DNA from: Komagataeibacter diospyri | Lineage (GTDB): Bacteria > Pseudomonadota > Alphaproteobacteria > Acetobacterales > Acetobacteraceae | NCBI RefSeq assembly: GCF_006538165.1 | Contig: NZ_BDLU01000006.1 | Coordinates: forward strand, 1 to 51,049 | Reading direction: 5' to 3' | DNA: 51,049 nucleotides | Shown here: one piece after another, positions 26,267 to 37,298 of the stretch | Position numbering within the stretch: position 1 is the stretch's first letter | Layout: the number at the start of each line of letters is the position of its first letter | Made by a program: the position numbers and the translations under genes | The notes under the pieces: model-generated | The model's database searches: none | What the model saw: only the letters and a program-made list of their open reading frames with translations | Told to the model about the DNA's origin: nothing

Positions 26267-26881
26267 ATGACACGTGCGCACCGCAATCAAGATTTCTCTG
26301 CAGGCGAAGATTCCGCCCTGTGGCAGCAGCTATGCGGACAGTCGGCCGCGGATGATCCCATTACGCAGATGCTTGTGGCAAGCGGTCTACCCGTAATGCA
26401 TGGCATCACCCTGCCACTTGGAACAGATGAAAGTGTGGAGATCGATCACATATTTGCTAGCGCGGACGGACTGCATACCTTACATACGAAGCATTATATT
26501 GCGTGGCTCAATGCGCCTGCTTCCGAAAAAGAAATACGGCCGCAGGGCGGGACGGGAAATTTTGCCTATAATGATGATTTCCTGCAAAGTTTCCTGAAAC
26601 TGGCAGAAGCTGTCAGCACCACCATAAATGACCCATTACCGCCAGAGGACGGGACCTGCGTTCCCGTGACGGGCCATTTCCTGCTTCCTTACAAGGTGCC
26701 ACTGATGGCCCCCCTGCAGAATCATGCCCTTTTTGTCCCGGAACTGGAAAGCATGTTGAATAGCCAGGCCAGCAGGGGCACCATTCCTGTCGAATATGGC
26801 AAGGCTTGGTGCCATCTTGGGACAGTACATCATAAATACGCAATCGCATCTTCACAGATACAGAATCGAAGTCCCTTCTGA
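26267..26881 (+). CDS. Unknown protein with a NERD-like segment
   Basis: This 204-aa product is soluble, with no signal peptide. Residues about 57-82 (VEIDHIFASADGLHTLHTKH) resemble the core of nuclease-related NERD domains, where an acidic IDH-x-GVxVIETK motif provides metal ligands. Here the Asp and Lys are kept but the Glu before Thr-Lys is His. The similarity is short, and I would not claim nuclease activity. The remainder is unrecognised. It is separated from the 2OG oxygenase gene by 86 bp on the same strand. Function is unknown; a restriction or repair role is only one possibility. Confidence 0.55.
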   Translation: MTRAHRNQDFSAGEDSALWQQLCGQSAADDPITQMLVASGLPVMHGITLPLGTDESVEIDHIFASADGLHTLHTKHYIAWLNAPASEKEIRPQGGTGNFAYNDDFLQSFLKLAEAVSTTINDPLPPEDGTCVPVTGHFLLPYKVPLMAPLQNHALFVPELESMLNSQASRGTIPVEYGKAWCHLGTVHHKYAIASSQIQNRSPF

Positions 26882-26967
26882 ATTTTCCTTGCCTTTGACC
26901 AGATCGGACTTCCTGTGGACATCACAACACCCTGCATTACTCGAAAAGACTATTATTAGGATAGCAG

Positions 26968-27789
26968 ATGTCGTTTGTACCCCTGTTAGAAGAAATGGAC
27001 CTGCCCGACTCTCCCCTGCTGAACAATCTTGCACAGGAGTTCTCGACGGCCAGACCATTTCCGCACCTGGTCATGGACAGGATGTTCAGTCATGCCCTGC
27101 TGAACGAAGCGTTGCAGGCATTTAATCTCGATCATGTAAATAATATAAATGTATTCCAGAATCAGCTTCAGTCAAAGCGTTCGACCAGCACACAATCCGC
27201 CATGCCTGCAGAAATACAAAGGTATTTTGATATTGTTAACGGGGCACCGTTCCTCCGGCTACTGACCAGATTGACAGGAATCACAAATCTTCTTCCCGAT
27301 CCCTATCTTTATGGGGGGGGCATGCACGAAGTGGCGGGACAGGGGCATTTTCAGGTTCATACCGATTTTCGTCATCACCCCCATACATGTCTGGAAAATC
27401 GACTGGCTTTGCTGACTTACCTCAATCATGACTGGAAACCTGAATATGGCGGCCAGCTGGAACTGTGGCAGAACAATCCCTCCCGGCCTGTCAGGAAAAT
27501 CGTTCCCCAGTTCGGGCGCAGTGTTCTCATGCTCCAGTCGCCTGATTCATGGCACGGGCATCCTCAAGCCGCACAAGCGGGGTACCTGCGGCGCACACTC
27601 ATTACATATTTTTATACGGCACCAAAAATAAAAACCGACAGGACAGCACAGAACACGATCTATCTGCCCAACAGCAGACAATCGACCATGCAGATAGCAG
27701 AAATATTCATACGGAACATACTTCCGCATTTCGTTCTTGATACGGCAAGATGGATACGACGCAGGAAACGTAGACAGAATTGTAAGTAA
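26968..27789 (+). CDS. 2-oxoglutarate/Fe(II)-dependent oxygenase (prolyl 4-hydroxylase-like)
   Basis: This 273-aa protein has a C-terminal double-stranded beta-helix. The Fe(II) facial triad is His131 and Asp133 in FQVHTDF, with a distal His in SWHGHP (196 or 198). Arg208, in GYLRRTLITYFY, binds the 2-oxoglutarate carboxylate. The region YLNHDWKPEYGGQLELW is typical of the P4Hc/2OG-FeII_Oxy_3 group. Bacterial relatives hydroxylate peptides, polysaccharide-linked groups or antibiotics. The basic tail (RWIRRRKRRQNCK) is unusual and could bind nucleic acid or membrane. It ends directly at an IS5 relic, so the original 3' neighbourhood may be lost. The substrate is unknown. Confidence 0.85.
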   Translation: MSFVPLLEEMDLPDSPLLNNLAQEFSTARPFPHLVMDRMFSHALLNEALQAFNLDHVNNINVFQNQLQSKRSTSTQSAMPAEIQRYFDIVNGAPFLRLLTRLTGITNLLPDPYLYGGGMHEVAGQGHFQVHTDFRHHPHTCLENRLALLTYLNHDWKPEYGGQLELWQNNPSRPVRKIVPQFGRSVLMLQSPDSWHGHPQAAQAGYLRRTLITYFYTAPKIKTDRTAQNTIYLPNSRQSTMQIAEIFIRNILPHFVLDTARWIRRRKRRQNCK

Positions 27790-27797
27790 AATTCTAG

Positions 27798-27950
27798 AAC
27801 CTGTTGGGTCTTGATATAATCTGCTGTAGCTGCGGTGAGGATGACGGAGAGAAAGGACGTGGCTGTCTTCTCGTATCGGATTGTGACAGCCTGCCATTCC
27901 TTGAGCTTTGCCCTTCGAGACGGACTTCCTCGATCAGAGGCTCCCAGATA
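27798..27950 (-). pseudogene. C-terminal remnant of an IS5-family transposase
   Basis: The minus strand reads LKEWQAVTIRYEKTATSFLS, then VILTAATADYIK, equal to the conserved tail of IS5-family transposases (RxATRYEKTAxxFLxxxxLAAT). The upstream part SRRAKLKEW is in the same frame, and the catalytic core is absent. The remaining bases to the MocR gene (27951-28191) are AT-rich intergenic DNA. Confidence 0.65.
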
Positions 27951-28101
27951 GATCAGGCGGCATCATGCTCATTATAAACAGCTATGCAGTGCGTCTCATC
28001 ATTCAAGGTCTAACGGGTCTAAACATGCTAAATAGCGTGGGGTTTTCAATCCGTTCGCTTTTTCCCTTTCATATTTTTCAAATCGTTTTTTTCACAACAT
28101 G

Positions 28102-28123
28102 ATTGTTGCGTAATAACAACAAT
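28102..28123. promoter_or_regulatory. Inverted repeat upstream of the MocR gene
   Basis: ATTGTTG (28102-28108) and CAACAAT (28117-28123) form a perfect 7-bp inverted repeat with an 8-nt spacer, about 70 bp before the MocR start, in an AT-rich promoter region. It is a candidate operator for autoregulation. No second copy was found near the other genes. Confidence 0.35.
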
Positions 28124-28191
28124 TATGTTTATTATCGTCGATGATTATTTAACCTTTTGATATAATTTCATTTTAAAACAGGGAGGTGAGA

Positions 28192-29664
28192 ATGGATATC
28201 GGGTGGAGAAAAATTTTTGCCTCGCACCCGAGAGATGAGAAAGAAACGCTTCAGGAAAATATCCGCAAAAAACTTGTTGCTGCCATTGAAAGTGGCAAGA
28301 TCCGTTCAGGCACCCGCCTTCCCTCCAGTCGTCAATTGGCGGATGTCCTTGGCATCGCCCGCATAACGGTGGTCATGGCCTACGAACGCCTGATTGATGA
28401 TGGATATATTGTCAGTCGTTTGCGTAGTGGCATGTATGTGAAAGACGAAGTCAGTCGTCATCTTGTCGAACAGAAAGATGAACAGGCTACGCCCCCTGAA
28501 AATCGGGTCAATTGGAACAAGCATATACAATTAAAGGTATCAAACCTTAGGAATATCTCCAAACCCAGGAACTGGCAGGACTACAAATACTGTTTTTTAT
28601 TTGGACAGCTTGATTCAACCCTCTTCCCGACAAGGGAATGGCGGGAAAGCATGAAAAAAACGGTTAATCTCAGGGGGCTTGGTCTTTGGGCTGGTGACAT
28701 GATTGATGAAGATGACCCCGATCTTCTCGAACAGATATGTCTGCAGATTCTACCCCGACGCGGGATATGGGCATCGGAACAGGAAATTATCATTACAGTC
28801 GGGGCACAGCATGCCCTTTTTATGGCATTGAAGATACTTGTATCATCATCAACTAATTTTGGGATTGAAGATCCTTCCTATACTGACTCACGCAATATGG
28901 TCCAGCTTCAGACTTCCCGCATAAAAAATCTGAAAATGGATGATCAGGGGGTCATACCCAATGATGATTTTAGCCAATGTCAGGTTGTACTTCTTACTCC
29001 AGGGCACCAGTGTCCGACTACAGCAATCATGTCTCCACAACGCCGTATGGAAATACTTGGGGTCGCCCAAAAGAAAGATATCGTTATTATAGAAGATGAC
29101 TACGATGCAGATCTGTTTTCAGAAGGACAGGCCGGGTCAGCCTTGAAAAGCATGGATACGCATGGACGTGTCATCCATATCGGTAGCCTGTCTAAAATAC
29201 TGGCACCAGGCCTGCGGATTGGTTATATCGTAGCGCCGCCTGCCATTATACAGGAACTGCGTGCTCTGCGTCGGCTTATGCTTCGTCATCCCCCGCGTAA
29301 TAACCAGAAAACCTTGAGTGCATTTATTGCATTAGGACATTACAGATCACATTTAAAGAAAATGGGCGCGCAATTACATGAGCGCGCTATATTAATGGAT
29401 AAATTGCTACCCCGTTGTCTGCCGAACTATAAAATCATGCGATCTGCCGGTGCATCCAGTTTCTGGATTCAGGGGCCTGATCATCATGACGCCACGAAAC
29501 TGGCTCAAGAAGCCAGTAAACACGGTGTATTAATCGAGCAGGGCAATATATTTTTTAATAACCCCAAAGCAGGACGATCATGCTTCCGTATGGGTTTTTC
29601 GGCTATTCCCTACGAGCGGATAGAAGAAGGCCTGAAAATACTGGGGTCTATCATTCCATCCTGA
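28192..29664 (+). CDS. MocR-family (GntR HTH + aminotransferase-like) transcriptional regulator
   Basis: This 490-aa regulator has an N-terminal GntR-type winged HTH (residues about 18-85, PSSRQLADVLGIARITVVMA and YERLIDDGYIVSRLRSGMYV). It is joined to a fold-type I aminotransferase-like domain, where PLP should bind Lys in HIGSLSKILAPGLRIGY and Asp/Tyr in IIEDDYDADL. I place the start at the ATG at 28192 because GGGAGG ends at 28186; an in-frame GTG overlaps that motif. MocR proteins sense PLP or amino compounds through an external aldimine. Examples are PdxR, GabR, TauR and DdlR. Given nearby taurine and aminoethylphosphonate genes, a TauR- or GabR-like role is possible but unproven. The gene is monocistronic and lies at the left edge of the amine-utilisation island. 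Confidence 0.92.
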   Translation: MDIGWRKIFASHPRDEKETLQENIRKKLVAAIESGKIRSGTRLPSSRQLADVLGIARITVVMAYERLIDDGYIVSRLRSGMYVKDEVSRHLVEQKDEQATPPENRVNWNKHIQLKVSNLRNISKPRNWQDYKYCFLFGQLDSTLFPTREWRESMKKTVNLRGLGLWAGDMIDEDDPDLLEQICLQILPRRGIWASEQEIIITVGAQHALFMALKILVSSSTNFGIEDPSYTDSRNMVQLQTSRIKNLKMDDQGVIPNDDFSQCQVVLLTPGHQCPTTAIMSPQRRMEILGVAQKKDIVIIEDDYDADLFSEGQAGSALKSMDTHGRVIHIGSLSKILAPGLRIGYIVAPPAIIQELRALRRLMLRHPPRNNQKTLSAFIALGHYRSHLKKMGAQLHERAILMDKLLPRCLPNYKIMRSAGASSFWIQGPDHHDATKLAQEASKHGVLIEQGNIFFNNPKAGRSCFRMGFSAIPYERIEEGLKILGSIIPS

Positions 29665-29985
29665 TAAGTCATGAAATTGGATCAGTATGGGATGTTTTTT
29701 TATTATGTTGTTTTGTGTATAAAATAAAAATGTTATGTAATAATATAATGTAATAAATCGATTGTAAAAATTTGTTATTAATAATACTTATTGCGGGGGC
29801 AGTAAGAATTTTCATATAAAAAACAGGTATGTATTTGACGCAGATTACATTCGATGCACAGCCTGTTTCTGAATATGATAAAATTTTAATTAAATAGAAT
29901 AAAAAATATCGCAATATAAACGTAAAGATCCGGATAATTACCCGTTTTTAAATCAGTTTTATGCGTGTAATAAAGGATTGGTTCC

Positions 29986-30092
29986 CTAGAGCAATTCCAC
30001 TGAACTCTGGCTCAGTAGAATTGCTCTAACTCATTGTTTATCGTACATCTTCACCAATTCGAATGTGTCCATTCAAACTGGATCTGCTCTAG
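29986..30092. repeat. 107-bp palindromic intergenic element, MITE- or RPE-like
   Basis: The element begins CTAGAGCAATTCCA and ends TGGATCTGCTCTAG, imperfect inverted termini (12 of 15 aligned). Inside its left half TAGAGCAATTC-CACTGA (29987-30003) pairs with TCAGTAGAATTGCTCTA (30012-30028), a 17-bp stem with one G-T type mismatch and an 8-nt loop. This resembles small palindromic elements starting CTAGAGCA that are scattered in alphaproteobacterial intergenic regions. The rest of 29665-30169 is AT-rich and holds no gene. Confidence 0.55.
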
Positions 30093-30169
30093 TTTATTTG
30101 TGCATTTCTCAAAATAATTAGCCTTTGTAATAATTTTTATTTTGAATGTTAATTAAAAAATCAATGATA

Positions 30170-31135
30170 TCATGCTTTCCGATGAGCTGCTATGCACGAA
30201 AGTACACTACTGACAACCAGTAAGAATGCCATCACTTCAAGGGGACGGGGCGTCCTCTGTTCCCACAAAAAGCCATAGAGTAAGGCAAACAGGGTTTCAA
30301 ACAGGATCATCTGTCCGACCATGGTGAGAGGAAGGAGACGACTCATCCGGTTCCACAGGGCATTGCCGCAGATTGAGGCAAGGAACGCAATCCCGACCGA
30401 GACGGAAATAAAACGCTCCCATCCCTGTGCAGTATGATGAATATTGGTCAGCAACCAGGCAACAGGAACAAGCAGCACGGCCTGAGCGCCGGTAACAACA
30501 CCGGTGAGCAGATTCCATTCATGTCCTGAAATATGATGAAGCCGTCCGAGGCACCGGCTGTTCCACACCACATAGGCGCTCCATGATGCAAGTGCGGCGA
30601 AGGCGCAGAACAGTCCGGTTATGGACGATCCTGCAGGTGTTGCCACAAGAATGGCCTGACTGCCGATACACAACATGCCTGCACCGCACAGAATAAGCGA
30701 TGGAACAAGTTGCTTAAGGGAGACAGCATCTGCCTCACGGCTTCCGACTACGGTTACGATAACTGGAAGGAAGCCAGCAATAAGCGAAGTCAGGGCGATG
30801 CCGCCTAGCTGTACAGCCATTGAGAGCAATATATAATAAAGGATATTGCCCAAAAGTGACAGCCAGAACAGGGCCTGCCAGTCCTGTCGTGTCACGGTGC
30901 GGGAAAGCACAGGCCAGCGGGGCGCTATTAGTACGCAGGCAATCACGCCATAAGCCAGATAACGACCGACTGCGAGTTGCATAGGCGTGAAGGTTCCTAC
31001 CAGTTCTGGCGCCAGAAAAACCAGTCCCCACAAGGCCCCTGCCCCAGCACCACATAAAACGCCCAGGGGGATCTGCCGTGGGGGTGCCAGAAGTGTTTTT
31101 GTCGCGCTCACTATATTTTCCCCTTCATGGAGCAT
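30170..31135 (-). CDS. EamA/DMT-superfamily transporter near the phosphonate genes
   Basis: This 321-aa inner-membrane protein has ten predicted spans built as two EamA repeats. The first is GVLCGAGAGALWGLVFLAPE, the second begins near residue 175 (ITGLFCAFAALASWSAYVVW). It is of the drug/metabolite transporter superfamily, which includes exporters of amino acids and metabolites. It lies 145 bp downstream of phnX on the same strand. There is no ABC or MFS carrier for 2-aminoethylphosphonate in the window, so it may import that compound or export a product such as alanine. This is inference from position only. Confidence 0.85.
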   Translation of the reverse strand: MLHEGENIVSATKTLLAPPRQIPLGVLCGAGAGALWGLVFLAPELVGTFTPMQLAVGRYLAYGVIACVLIAPRWPVLSRTVTRQDWQALFWLSLLGNILYYILLSMAVQLGGIALTSLIAGFLPVIVTVVGSREADAVSLKQLVPSLILCGAGMLCIGSQAILVATPAGSSITGLFCAFAALASWSAYVVWNSRCLGRLHHISGHEWNLLTGVVTGAQAVLLVPVAWLLTNIHHTAQGWERFISVSVGIAFLASICGNALWNRMSRLLPLTMVGQMILFETLFALLYGFLWEQRTPRPLEVMAFLLVVSSVLSCIAAHRKA

Positions 31136-31280
31136 GACATATTATTACGTTCCTGAATTTTGTAATCCTGATTATGCCGTGAAATGCAACAAAAACGCGT
31201 TTATGACGAAACCCGGCTTTCTTCTGCCGATTCCCTTGATGCCCCTGTCCGTCGCGTACAAGCATTCCCGCGGACGGCCA

Positions 31281-32093
31281 TCAGGGGTGCTCGCCACGGG
31301 CCATACGACCATCGAACGCCCATAAGACAGGCAGAAGGTCTGCTACCGAATCAATAACGACATGCGCGCCCGCCGCAGTCAACTGGGCGTATGCTGCTGC
31401 GCGCTTTGCTGCGAATTCCAGATCTGGCAGGGCTGCCATTTCCTCCGGCGCATAGCCAAAGGCATTGCCGCTCAGCGCCACGCCTACTGTCCATGCGCCT
31501 GCGTTGATGCCTTCATCAATCCCTATGGGGGTATCGTCAACCTTTACGGTGGCACGGGTGGGCCAGACGTTCATCTGCGTCAGGGCGTGCCAGACCATGA
31601 AGGGGCTTGGTCGTCCTTCTGTTGTTTCCCCCGAACAGACAAGGCTATCGACACTAACCCCCTGTCGCGCGGCAACAGGCAGGATTTCGTTCATGATTTC
31701 GCGGGTATAGCCTGTAGTGGACCCGATCTTCAGCCCCCTCTGCCGCAAGGCCGCCAGCACGTCCGCCGCGCCGGGGATGATATCGGCATGCCTGCTGGCG
31801 ACCGAGACATTTTTGGGCACGAATACGGCATATATCGCATCGATATCCTGCTCGGTTGGGGGGGCGCCATGGCGCTGACGCCACGCCTCATGAATACGCG
31901 GCTGCGCCAGCAGGGCGGCAATATGGGGACGTTTCGCCATGCCCATCGGTATCCGCGCTTCCTCAATTGTAATGATCACACCGAATTGCGCGAAAGCCTC
32001 GACAAAAACCCCCATCGGGGCGCGTGATCCATAATCGACCAGGGTACCGGCCCAGTCAAAAATGACGGCTCTGAGATGTCTGAATGACTGCAT
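31281..32093 (-). CDS. phnX: Phosphonoacetaldehyde hydrolase PhnX
   Basis: This 270-aa HAD-superfamily enzyme splits phosphonoacetaldehyde into acetaldehyde and phosphate, the C-P bond-breaking step of 2-aminoethylphosphonate use. The HAD nucleophile is Asp13 in VIFDWAGTLVDYG. The special Schiff-base Lys of PhnX, which distinguishes it from other HAD phosphatases, is Lys54 in MGMAKRPHIAAL. TGYTREIMNEILPVA and VKVDDTPIGIDEGINAGAW (HAD motif IV) are also typical. The length is that of the family. AGGAG precedes the ATG. It follows phnW by 29 bp and shares its promoter. Confidence 0.95.
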   Translation of the reverse strand: MQSFRHLRAVIFDWAGTLVDYGSRAPMGVFVEAFAQFGVIITIEEARIPMGMAKRPHIAALLAQPRIHEAWRQRHGAPPTEQDIDAIYAVFVPKNVSVASRHADIIPGAADVLAALRQRGLKIGSTTGYTREIMNEILPVAARQGVSVDSLVCSGETTEGRPSPFMVWHALTQMNVWPTRATVKVDDTPIGIDEGINAGAWTVGVALSGNAFGYAPEEMAALPDLEFAAKRAAAYAQLTAAGAHVVIDSVADLLPVLWAFDGRMARGEHP

Positions 32094-32122
32094 TTTTTTA
32101 AATCTCCTGCTTGGAAAACGGG

Positions 32123-33355
32123 TCAGGCCAACGCGGCGGCATCTCGCGCCGCCAGACTGGCGGCTGACGGCGCGGCATGGGGAATATCCAACGCCGCCAG
32201 GGATTCCTTTGCCGCGGCAACTACCCTTTTCATGACATCCGGCCCGAAATGACCGATGCAGCCGATACGGAAACTGTCAACAAGTGTCAGTTTTCCGGGG
32301 TAAATGATGAAACCTTTTTCTTTCATCAGGTCATAGAATTTCCTGAAATCAAATAACTCATGTCCGGGCGTAAGAAACGTAACAATAATGGGGGATAACC
32401 ACTGTTCTCCCAGCAATGTCTCGAAACCCAGCGCCCGCATGCCGGCAACCAGCGTGTCACGGTTGGCGGTATAGCGTTCCAGCCGGGCAGGCTGGCCGCC
32501 TTGGGCCATATACAACCGCAATGCTTCAACAAAGGCGGCTACAACATGAGTGGGAGGCGTAAAGCGCCATTGCCCGGTGGTGTTCATGATACGCCACTGC
32601 TCATGCAGGTCCAGACTCAGGGAATGGCTACGTCCTTCTGCCTGCTCGAATGCTGTCTTGCGGGCAATGATAAATCCAAAACCCGGCACGCCCTCGATGC
32701 ATTTATTGGCGGATGAAACCATGGCCTCATACTGCAGGGTTTCGATATCAAGATTAACGGCCCCGAATGCGCTCATGGAATCAATCAGTAACTTGCGACC
32801 GTGGGCTGCCGTAACCGCGGCTATTTCCTCTATCGGGTTAAGGATGCCGGAACTTGTTTCGCAGTGCACGACAATGACATGGGTAATGGCTGCATCTTCC
32901 GCCAGTATCCGGGCGACTTCGGCTCCGCGCGGTGGACTGAAATCCCCCTTGTCCAGTACGCGGCAGGCGCGCCCCAGATAGCCGAGTGTTTTGACAATAC
33001 GCTGCCCATAGGCACCATTGACAAGCACCAGCACCTTACTGTCGTGCGGCACAATACTGCCAAGCATGGCTTCGACACAGAAGGTACCGCTTCCCTGCAT
33101 TGGAATACAGTCATAAACGGTAGTGTTGCCAGCGATTTCCAGCAGGGCACCCCGCAATTCAGCTGTCAGGTCTCGGAATTCCTGATCCCACGATCCCCAG
33201 TCCCGCATCATCGCCGCACGGGTCTGGGGCGCGGTTGTAAGGGGGCCGGGGGTCAGGAGATAATGATCGGGTTCCATCAGCAGATCGTCTGGATTACGGG
33301 AAGTGTGCTCGATTGTGTCTGACATGTCACCACTCGCCTGATTTGGAATGGACAT
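32123..33355 (-). CDS. phnW: 2-aminoethylphosphonate:pyruvate aminotransferase PhnW
   Basis: This is a 410-aa PLP fold-type I enzyme. 2-Aminoethylphosphonate + pyruvate gives phosphonoacetaldehyde + L-alanine. The conserved N-terminal LLTPGPLTTAPQTRAAMMRD and the glycine-rich IPMQGSGTFCVEAML loop are present, with Schiff-base Lys218 in SSANKCIEGVPGFGF. The Met/Asp segment in LIDSMSAFGAV is also kept. The protein is about 35-40 residues longer than typical PhnW at its ends. An alternative ATG at 33325 (MSDTIEH), preceded by AGGCGAG, may be the true start. It is divergent from the LysR gene. An inverted repeat in the 80-bp promoter region is a candidate operator. Confidence 0.95.
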   Translation of the reverse strand: MSIPNQASGDMSDTIEHTSRNPDDLLMEPDHYLLTPGPLTTAPQTRAAMMRDWGSWDQEFRDLTAELRGALLEIAGNTTVYDCIPMQGSGTFCVEAMLGSIVPHDSKVLVLVNGAYGQRIVKTLGYLGRACRVLDKGDFSPPRGAEVARILAEDAAITHVIVVHCETSSGILNPIEEIAAVTAAHGRKLLIDSMSAFGAVNLDIETLQYEAMVSSANKCIEGVPGFGFIIARKTAFEQAEGRSHSLSLDLHEQWRIMNTTGQWRFTPPTHVVAAFVEALRLYMAQGGQPARLERYTANRDTLVAGMRALGFETLLGEQWLSPIIVTFLTPGHELFDFRKFYDLMKEKGFIIYPGKLTLVDSFRIGCIGHFGPDVMKRVVAAAKESLAALDIPHAAPSAASLAARDAAALA

Positions 33356-33379
33356 AACAAAGCGGAGTGATATAGATTT

Positions 33380-33416
33380 GTAAAATCGATAAAATTAATT
33401 CTTGTAACGATTTTAC
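33380..33416. promoter_or_regulatory. Operator-like inverted repeat between phnW and its LysR regulator
   Basis: GTAAAATCG (33380-33388) and CGATTTTAC (33408-33416) are perfect 9-bp inverted arms with a 19-bp spacer, centred in the 80-bp divergent promoter. LysR-type regulators usually bind such dyads between their own gene and the regulated operon. Confidence 0.5.
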
Positions 33417-33435
33417 TTATATATCAGTCACGCCA

Positions 33436-34347
33436 ATGCAATATGTCCAACTTCGCGCTTTTCATGCTGTTGCTGAACATGGCAGCTTTTCCCGTGCAGC
33501 CAGCGCACTGGGTCTGACACAGCCTGCAATTTCCGATCAGGTGCGTCGTCTGGAGCAGGAATTTGGCGTCACCCTATTCAATAGACGGGGACGTACGGTA
33601 AAACTGACCGACCTGGGACGACGTCTGTTGTTGACCACACGGCAGATGTTTATTTATGAGCGCAATGCGCGCCAGTTACTTTCTGCAGAAGGCGCATTGG
33701 ATGCAGGCAGCCTGCTGATGGTAACAGACGCACCTGATCTGGCAGTTAAAATAATAGCCACTTTCCGCAGACATTACCCCAATGTCATCATTTCACTATC
33801 CATTACAAATGCGGAATCCTGTCTGGCCCGTGTGCTGAATAATACGGCGGATATAGCTGTATGCGCTATCTATCCATCGGATTCCCGTATTCGTGGTCAG
33901 GAATTACGACGTGAAAAATTGATGGCTGTCGTTCCCAATACCGATGACTTTGATGAACACGGTCTTACTTTTTCAGAATTCGTACAACATGGCCCCATTT
34001 TTCGGGAAGTCCAGTCCGTTACGCAACGCCTGCTTTCCAGGGAACTGGGCAAGCGCGGCATCCAGGTTACACCTACCCTTCTGATTGATGGCCGCGAAGG
34101 CATGATTGAGGCCGTTGCCCATGGTCTGGGTGTCGCTGCCATATCTCCCAGCGAATTTATAGGAAATGACCGGGTTCGTCTGGTGCCACTTATTGGGGCA
34201 GAGGAAGAAATGATCGAATATATTGTCTCCCTCGCAGATCGGCCGCCTTCAAACCTGCTGGATGCACTTCATGCCATTACACTTGAAATGAATGCATCAT
34301 CTGTTGCTACCCCTATGCCGATAACATCACGGCGAAAGCCACGATGA
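33436..34347 (+). CDS. LysR-family regulator, divergent from phnWX
   Basis: This 303-aa LysR-type regulator has an N-terminal HTH (residues 1-60, RAFHAVAEHGSFSRAASALG and LTQPAISDQVRRLEQEFGV) followed by a periplasmic-binding-like effector domain. Its place opposite phnWX and the shared operator suggest it activates phnW-phnX when 2-aminoethylphosphonate is present. LysR regulators in this position are known from phnWX clusters in Proteobacteria. The effector cannot be deduced. 85 bp of nondescript DNA separate it from the next, convergent LysR gene. Confidence 0.9.
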   Translation: MQYVQLRAFHAVAEHGSFSRAASALGLTQPAISDQVRRLEQEFGVTLFNRRGRTVKLTDLGRRLLLTTRQMFIYERNARQLLSAEGALDAGSLLMVTDAPDLAVKIIATFRRHYPNVIISLSITNAESCLARVLNNTADIAVCAIYPSDSRIRGQELRREKLMAVVPNTDDFDEHGLTFSEFVQHGPIFREVQSVTQRLLSRELGKRGIQVTPTLLIDGREGMIEAVAHGLGVAAISPSEFIGNDRVRLVPLIGAEEEMIEYIVSLADRPPSNLLDALHAITLEMNASSVATPMPITSRRKPR

Positions 34348-34432
34348 ACAACCGGGATATCATTATATACATCCCGCCCACGGTTTACGCCGCGTATTCG
34401 TTAGCAGAACAATATTTGGACCTGACGTCGTA

Positions 34433-36708
<2,276 letters not shown>

Positions 36709-36769
36709 TGGCATCATAACTATTTTCTGCAACCAGTTGATCATGATGTCGGTATGCGGGCTCATCGTG

Positions 36770-37204
36770 TCAGTCTTTCGAGATCCGGCCAGGCCCGCAT
36801 ACCGACATGGTCTCACCTGTGGTATTGTGCTGTTTTGGGGCCGCCATTGGCGTTGCGTCCAGTATCTGACCGGATATCAGGGTATAGCCAGAATAACTTC
36901 GAAGCGTTCCAGCAGGGGCACAATGGCACCGTCTTGCGCCAGGCGTTAGCAAAACAGCCAGACAGTCCCAGACTGGAGGCCAGATGGTTATTGATCAAAC
37001 ATTCCGTCCGCCTATCATGAAGGCTATTCCGATACCGAATTACCAGAATGCGGAATAGCAGTATGGCGTTAAACGGCGAATGACTGCCTTTGCTCAGGTC
37101 CGGATGAGAGGAAGTCTTCTCCAGATCAGGCTGCAATACCTCAAGATCCACAGTCCGGTCAGACGGGAGCGCCGTGCATCAATATCAGAAAACAGCTGCT
37201 GCAT
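36770..37204 (-). pseudogene. N-terminal part of an IS5-family transposase, frameshifted
   Basis: On the minus strand a GGGAGAGAG ribosome binding site precedes the ATG at 37204 (MQQLFSDIDARRSRLTGL). After a frameshift the next part is DLEVLQPDLEKTSSHPDLSK then FNAILLFRILVIRYRNSL and RTECLINNHLA, the N-terminal domain of IS5 transposases. After another shift comes SGQILDATPMAAPKQHNTT, the first catalytic Asp region. Everything downstream is lost, and at least two frameshifts and internal deletions are needed. The remaining bases of the gap up to the permease gene show no gene. Confidence 0.75.
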
Positions 37205-37298
37205 TTCGCTCTCTCCCATTGGGACGAAAAAAACGAAATCATAAAAAACCACTCAAAACCAAGGGATTTTTTGAATCCATCAGGTGAAGATTGAATAT

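Noticed and set aside
29800..29880. AACAGG / CCTGTT inverted repeat as terminator of the MocR gene
   Set aside because: The arms are short and about 40 bp apart, more than 150 bp after the stop codon, so hairpin formation is not convincing.
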